This document shows, in pieces, positions 61,101-64,000 of a stretch of DNA of 64,000 nucleotides. Location of the stretch: contig CAWBYP010000002.1 in assembly GCA_963793005.1 (NCBI GenBank), positions 1,612,001 through 1,676,000 of the forward strand, given 5' to 3'. The first letter of the stretch is position 1. Each line of letters starts with the position of its first letter. This stretch comes from RPQJ01 sp963793005 (GTDB taxonomy: Bacteria; Pseudomonadota; Gammaproteobacteria; Steroidobacterales; Steroidobacteraceae). The notes beneath the pieces were generated by a model. It was not told the origin of the DNA. It did no database searches and worked only from the letters and a program-made list of their open reading frames with translations. A program made the translations under genes and the position numbers.

Positions 61101-61329
61101 CCTTCTCCATCGGCGTGGCGACCAGGTTCTCCACCTGCTGGACGCTCGCTCCCGGGAAAGGCACGATGACATTGGCCATCGTCACGTTGATCTGCGGCTC
61201 CTCCTCGCGCGGAGTCACCAGCACTGCGAACATGCCGAGCAGCAGCGCCGTCAGTCCCAGCAGCGGCGTGAGCTCGCTGTCCTGGAACAGCCGCGCAACC
61301 CGCCCGCTGAAGCCGAGCTTCTCAGTCAT
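58120..61329 (-). CDS. RND efflux transporter (HAE1/AcrB-like)
   Basis: A 1069-residue inner-membrane pump: TM1, large periplasmic loop from about 40, proton-relay pair in FAIGILVDDAIVIVENIHRHM, a second periplasmic loop, and a basic C-terminus SYRHRKQPA. The start is ATG 61329 (MTEKLGFSG), overlapping the adaptor stop by eight bases. Substrate unknown; the operon context (sulfide/persulfide genes) suggests a sulfur or redox-related compound. Confidence 0.94.
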   Translation of the reverse strand: MTEKLGFSGRVARLFQDSELTPLLGLTALLLGMFAVLVTPREEEPQINVTMANVIVPFPGASVQQVENLVATPMEKVLAEISGVKHIYSVSRPGAAVITVQFEVGQERTAAIVRLYNAIYSNQDWRPPGLGVMQPLVKPKGIDDVPILSLTLWTKDPARGAHELRQVAHAIEPELQRVPGTRNVNSIGGPDETVHVTLDPQRLAGHGLTLTELAGALQAANLVEQAGSLVANGADVPVQAGEFLANRDEVAGLVVALHEGRPVYLQDVATVSEGPDQPEQYVSFGAGPAAAQKGIELAGSAPAITIAISKKPGENAIDVTRSVIDRVEQLRGTFIPDGVEVTVTRDYGVTANDKAQKLIQKLAFATASVVLLVWLTVGWREAAVVGAAVVITLAATLFASWAWGFTINRVSLFALIFAIGILVDDAIVIVENIHRHMAFGQGGLAEIIPRAVDEVGGPTILATFTVIAALLPMAFVSGLMGPYMSPIPINASMGMLISLAIALSFTPWLSKRMLSHSHAAPTDAAGGTRLLRFFERVMSRFLRGDDARRNRHRLYLGTLVAIVLAVSLVVVQWVVMKMLPFDNKSEFQVVVDMPEGTALEETVRVLDELATRIAELPEVTDYQVYAGTSAPINFNGLVRQYYLRSGPELGDIQVNLVDKHHRDRKSHEIALAIRPALAEIGRSHGAAVKVVEVPPGPPVQAPLVAEIYGPFRDVQQQLTRLVREKFDAQSDIVDVDDSLVSSSTRLVVAIDRQKAALLGVDQAEAVRVLAAGLGGLDATYIKAGHETDPIPVRLELDVPEKARISDVLALQVRSRSGSRIQLSEIATVEDKPWDGPVYHKDLLPLTWVSADAVGTTDSPLYGMFEVVSELKKGLPDGLELEQRFFSAPDDPYTPTLKWDGEWQITFETFRDMGLAYSVGLVLIYLLVVAQFRSYAVPLVIMAPIPLTIIGVMPGHALLGAQFTATSMIGMIALAGIIVRNSILLVDFINVEIARGCSLADAVIGAAAVRARPIALTAVAAMIGAFFILDDPIFNGLAVSLIFGILVSTALTLVLIPVLYYSYRHRKQPA

Positions 61330-62399
61330 GCGCAACCGCCTGCTGGCGGATCCGCGCCGCAGCGGCCGCAGGGTTCACCGCGATTGTTTCGCCCGCCACG
61401 AGGCCGGCGAGTATCTCGATGCTCTCACCGCGCGGGCGTCCCAGGCGGACCTGTCGCAGCGACACGCGTCCGTCCGGTGCGACGACATACACGGCACGCA
61501 TCTCGCTGCGCTCGACGAGCGCGCTGCGCGGCACGAGCAGCAGGTCCGATTCGCCAGTGACCAGTCCGACTTTCACGAACATGCCTGGCGCGAGCCCCGA
61601 TGCGTCCCTGGGCAGGTCGACGCGGATACCGAAGGTGTTGGTCTCGGGCCGGGCGGATGGGTAGAGCGTGAGCCCGGTCGCCTCGATGCGCCTTCCGTCC
61701 ACGTAGACGACCGCCTCGCGCGCCTTGCGAACCTGCGCCACCACGCTCTGCGGAACTTCCGCGACTACCCGCAGCGCGTCGAGCGACGCGACGACCATCA
61801 GCGGCGTGCCGGGCGCGACGGATTCGCCGACCTGCGTGAGCTTGCGCGTCACGACGCCGGCGTAGGGGGTGCGGATCTCTGTGTACGCGACACCCTCGCG
61901 CGCGGAGTCGAGGCCAGCCCTCGCGGCATCGAGCCGGGCGACCGCTGCGTCGCGCGCAGTGGTCGCCTCGTCGAAAGTGGCGCGCGCGACGACCTTGCGC
62001 TGGTACATGTCCGAGATGCGACGGTAGTTCGCCTGCGCTTCCGCCTCTCGTGCCGTAGCTTCCTTCAGCGCGGCCTGCGCCTGCGTGAGGCCCGCGACCT
62101 GCTCAGTGCTGCGGATACGGACGATGACCGCGCCGACGGTAACGCGGTCGTCCACGTCGAAGTCGATCGCGGCGATGCGCCCGGCGGTCTGGGCCGACAG
62201 CGTGGCCTGGTGGATGGCTTCGACCGTGCCATCGAGCATGCGCTCGGACGGGACCGTCGAAGACGTGACCGTGAAGGTCGCGAGCGCGGCCGGAGCCGTG
62301 GCCGGCGCGTCGCTGGCGGCTTCGGCCACCGCCGGTGCCGACTGCCGCAAGCATGCACAGCGACGCAAGTGCGCGGGTAGCCGTCGCGGCTGGCCTCAT
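61322..62399 (-). CDS. RND periplasmic adaptor protein (frameshift near the signal peptide)
   Basis: HlyD/AcrA-type adaptor: lipoyl halves VEAIHQATLSAQTAGRIAAI and VAYTEIRTPYAGVVTRKL, a short coiled coil (about 100-160), beta-barrel domain. Two reading frames are needed. ATG 62399 with SD GGAG opens MRPAATATRALASLCMLAA, a good signal peptide, but after ~20 codons the mature chain (SAPAVAEAASDAP) is in another frame, which is open back only to a TTG at 62368. Removing one base near 62342 gives a 358-residue exported adaptor. Without that, the product would lack its signal peptide. Confidence 0.85.
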
Positions 62400-62412
62400 G
62401 ACGTTCTCCGGG

Positions 62413-62616
62413 CTAGCGAAACGCGGCGCCGGGCTGCACGCCCAGCTTGCTCAGGATCACCGCCATCGGGCAGAAGCCCGTAAACGCCGACTGGAACAGG
62501 TTGGCACCGACGAAAGCCGTGAACCAGAACCAGTACGGACTCACGTACACGCCGAGCAGCAGGCTCAGCAGGATCATGGTGCCGGCGAAGGCGATAATTG
62601 CTCGATCGAGGTTCAT
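62413..62616 (-). CDS. DUF2892 (YgaP-like) small membrane protein
   Basis: A 67-residue protein starting MNLDRAIIAFAGTMILLSLL, with two transmembrane helices and FTGFCPMAVILSKLGV. DUF2892 proteins are often fused to or next to rhodanese domains, as in E. coli YgaP, and act in sulfur-relay/persulfide operons. 13 bp before the adaptor gene. Confidence 0.88.
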   Translation of the reverse strand: MNLDRAIIAFAGTMILLSLLLGVYVSPYWFWFTAFVGANLFQSAFTGFCPMAVILSKLGVQPGAAFR

Positions 62617-62638
62617 GCTGGGTCTCCGTCTTTCGTGA

Positions 62639-62785
62639 TCATCGCCGGCCGTCGTCGACGACGCGGCCGGTCTGTGGGTCGACGCGAATCAGAGGCAGGC
62701 CGGCTGCCTTCCATGCCTGCAGGCCGCCCGCGAGGTGCGTGACCTCGTGGTGCCCGGCCGCCTGGAGCTGCTGGGCGGCGGTCAC
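62639..62785 (-). pseudogene. Rhodanese-domain C-terminal remnant
   Basis: A 48-codon frame starting at a GTG that overlaps the MBL stop (GTGA). It reads VTAAQQLQAAGHHEVTHLAG then GLQAWKAAGLPLI, which is the C-terminal third of a rhodanese domain. The active-site Cys loop and everything before it are missing. An intact rhodanese is expected between an MBL dioxygenase and DUF2892 in such operons, so this is most likely a deletion remnant. Confidence 0.6.
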
Positions 62786-63654
62786 AACGGGCGACCGAGC
62801 ACGTTCAGCGGAACCCTGAGGTAGCTCACTCCGTCCGCTTCGACCGGTGGCAACGCGCCAGCGCGGATGTTCAGCTGCACGGACTGGATCAGCAGGTTAG
62901 GCACGTCGAGCGTGGCGTCCCGCTTGCTGCGCATTCCGACGTATTCCTGCTCACTCACGCCGTCGCGTACGTGGATGTTCGCGTCGCGCTGCTCGCCGAT
63001 CGTCGTCTCGCAAAGCGCCTCGCGGCCGCCCGGACAGTAGTCGTGGCAGACGAAGACCCTGGTGTCTGCGGGGAGCGCGAACATGCGCTGGATCGAGCGA
63101 TACAGCTCGGCGGCATCACCGCCCGGGAAATCGCAGCGTGCGGTGCCGCTGTCCGGCATGAACATGGTGTCGCCCACGAACAAGGCGTCGCCGAACAGGT
63201 ACGCGACGCTGTCGTTGGTGTGGCCGGGAGTCGCGACGACGCGCCCCCGCAGCGAGCCTGCTTCGACCGTTTCTTCGTCATCGAGCAGCCGGTCAAACTG
63301 GCCGCCGTCAACGGCGAAATCGTCACCGAGGCCGAAGATCTGCTTGAACGTGGCCTGCACCTTGCGGATGCCCTGGCCGATCGCGACGCCGCCGCCGAGC
63401 CGGCCCTTCAGGTACGGCGCGGACGAAATGTGGTCGGCGTGTGCATGGGTCTCGAGGATCCAGTGGACCTTGAGGCCGGCCTTCTCGCAGTGGAGCGCGA
63501 CGAGCTCCGCCGACCCGGTGCCGGTCCGCGCCGAACGAGAGTCGTAGTCGAGGACCGGGTCGATGACGACCGCGTCGCGCGTGCGTTCATCCGCGACCAC
63601 GTAGGTCCACGTGCCCGAAGGCTCGTGGCGGAATGGCGTAACCGTGGGTCGCAT
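62782..63654 (-). CDS. MBL-fold persulfide dioxygenase-like protein (Blh/ETHE1 type)
   Basis: A 290-residue metallo-beta-lactamase fold protein from ATG 63654 (MRPTVTPFRHEPSGTWTYVV). Metal motif ETHAHADHISSAPYLK (HxHxDH), further ligands in ATPGHTNDSVAYLFGDALFVGD and HDYCPGG (as separate motifs). Matches Blh/ETHE1-like persulfide dioxygenases that oxidise glutathione persulfide to sulfite. First gene of the operon behind the ArsR-type operator. Confidence 0.9.
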   Translation of the reverse strand: MRPTVTPFRHEPSGTWTYVVADERTRDAVVIDPVLDYDSRSARTGTGSAELVALHCEKAGLKVHWILETHAHADHISSAPYLKGRLGGGVAIGQGIRKVQATFKQIFGLGDDFAVDGGQFDRLLDDEETVEAGSLRGRVVATPGHTNDSVAYLFGDALFVGDTMFMPDSGTARCDFPGGDAAELYRSIQRMFALPADTRVFVCHDYCPGGREALCETTIGEQRDANIHVRDGVSEQEYVGMRSKRDATLDVPNLLIQSVQLNIRAGALPPVEADGVSYLRVPLNVLGRPL

Positions 63655-63685
63655 GGGGCTTGTCCTGGGTCGGTACCGGCCCAGC

Positions 63686-63728
63686 ATCGTATTAGCTATT
63701 GCTAATGTAGTCAATGCTGAATTATACT
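63686..63728. promoter_or_regulatory. Divergent promoters with ArsR-type operator (sulfide operon / arsR-like gene)
   Basis: Minus strand: TTGACT (63714-63709), 17 bp, TACGAT (63691-63686), a strong sigma70 promoter for the operon. The perfect palindrome ATTAGCTATTGCTAAT (63691-63706) fills exactly the spacer between -35 and -10. Plus strand: TTGCTA (63699), 18 bp, TATACT (63723-63728) for the regulator, whose -35 overlaps the same palindrome. Binding there would block both genes. Confidence 0.78.
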
Positions 63729-63754
63729 GATGCGATCCACGCAACGGACCGGTC

Positions 63755-64000
63755 ATGCCACCCGCCACCCGCCGCCGCCCCGATATCCCCATGGCAGCCG
63801 AAGAAATGAAGGTTCACGCCACCGATGCCGCGCGCCTGATGAAGGCTCTCGGGAACGAGCAGCGGATGCTCATCCTGTGCAACCTGCTGGAAGGACCGAT
63901 GTCGGTGGGTGAACTCAATGCCCGTGTGGCACTCAGCCAGTCCGCACTGTCGCAGCACCTGGCCGTGCTGCGAGAGGGTGGCCTGGTCGAGACACGACGC
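63755..64000 (+). CDS. ArsR-family regulator, BigR/SqrR/YgaV-like (partial, runs off the window)
   Basis: 82 codons to the window edge, no stop yet. Winged-helix start DAARLMKALGNEQRMLILCN, recognition helix ALSQSALSQHLAVLREGGLV. From ATG 63755 the cysteine in ILCNLLEG is residue 42, equivalent to the redox Cys42 of BigR (Cys41 of SqrR), sensors that release DNA when this Cys is persulfidated. The second sensor Cys (about 108) lies beyond the window. ATG 63791 (MAAEEMKV) is an alternative start. Confidence 0.88.
   Translation, partial: MPPATRRRPDIPMAAEEMKVHATDAARLMKALGNEQRMLILCNLLEGPMSVGELNARVALSQSALSQHLAVLREGGLVETRR

Overview
The window is GC-rich, densely coded bacterial chromosome. The organism is most likely a free-living gammaproteobacterium of the Xanthomonadales/Nevskiales/Steroidobacterales kind. 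This rests on the polA-to-engB neighbourhood, the def-fmt-rsmB-DUF4390-ntrYX block, the LysM-dprA-smg-topA block, an Mg-type HemB and c-type cytochromes c4/c5. The placement is an inference. I see no prophage, IS transposase, CRISPR array or rRNA operon.

Layout. 1-3.7 kb: thioesterase, lptM, polA. 3.9-6.6 kb: three paralogous small outer-membrane beta-barrels and a candidate sRNA gene in the Spot 42/ErsA position next to engB. 7.3-12 kb: cytochrome c4, DsbA, CorA, LysE exporter, NYN-LOTUS protein, tRNA-Arg(CCG), cytochrome c5-like protein. 12-19.2 kb (minus): def-fmt-rsmB-DUF4390-ntrY-ntrX, translationally coupled at several joints; the NtrX AAA+ core is degenerate. 19.3-24.8 kb: LysM protein, dprA, smg, topA. 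24.8-25.5 kb: a Phd/PIN toxin-antitoxin module. 25.7-31.4 kb: hemF, then two secreted S8 (subtilisin-like) protease genes, each behind its own cyclic-di-GMP-I (GEMM) riboswitch. 31.5-44.5 kb: a broken lipoprotein gene, rlmJ, vapBC, tag, an ECF sigma/anti-sigma pair, hemB, aroE, gamma-carbonic anhydrase, lemA-GIDE, oligopeptidase A, xthA, an HD-domain gene and a LOG-family gene. 44.5-51.2 kb (minus): a complete trpEGDCFBA operon behind a textbook attenuator with a Trp-Trp-Trp leader peptide. 51.3-55.4 kb: an aminotransferase, another vapBC and a D-aminoacylase-like amidohydrolase. 55.5-64 kb (minus): a sulfide/persulfide operon (MBL dioxygenase-like protein, rhodanese remnant, DUF2892, RND adaptor, RND pump, SQR, TolC) divergent from an ArsR/BigR-like repressor gene that runs off the window end. 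A palindromic operator sits inside the operon promoter.

The most notable signals are: the duplicated riboswitch-protease units; the RND efflux pump built into a sulfide-oxidation operon; the attenuated seven-gene trp operon whose leader peptide seems to start almost at the mRNA 5' end; the unannotated sRNA candidate; and a palindromic repeat family that supplies stop codons to the genes it lies between. Five genes carry what looks like a single-base indel (four +1, one -1). In each case removing or adding one base restores a continuous family-like protein. The assembly may therefore contain residual indel errors, and the broken state of these genes should be treated as provisional.
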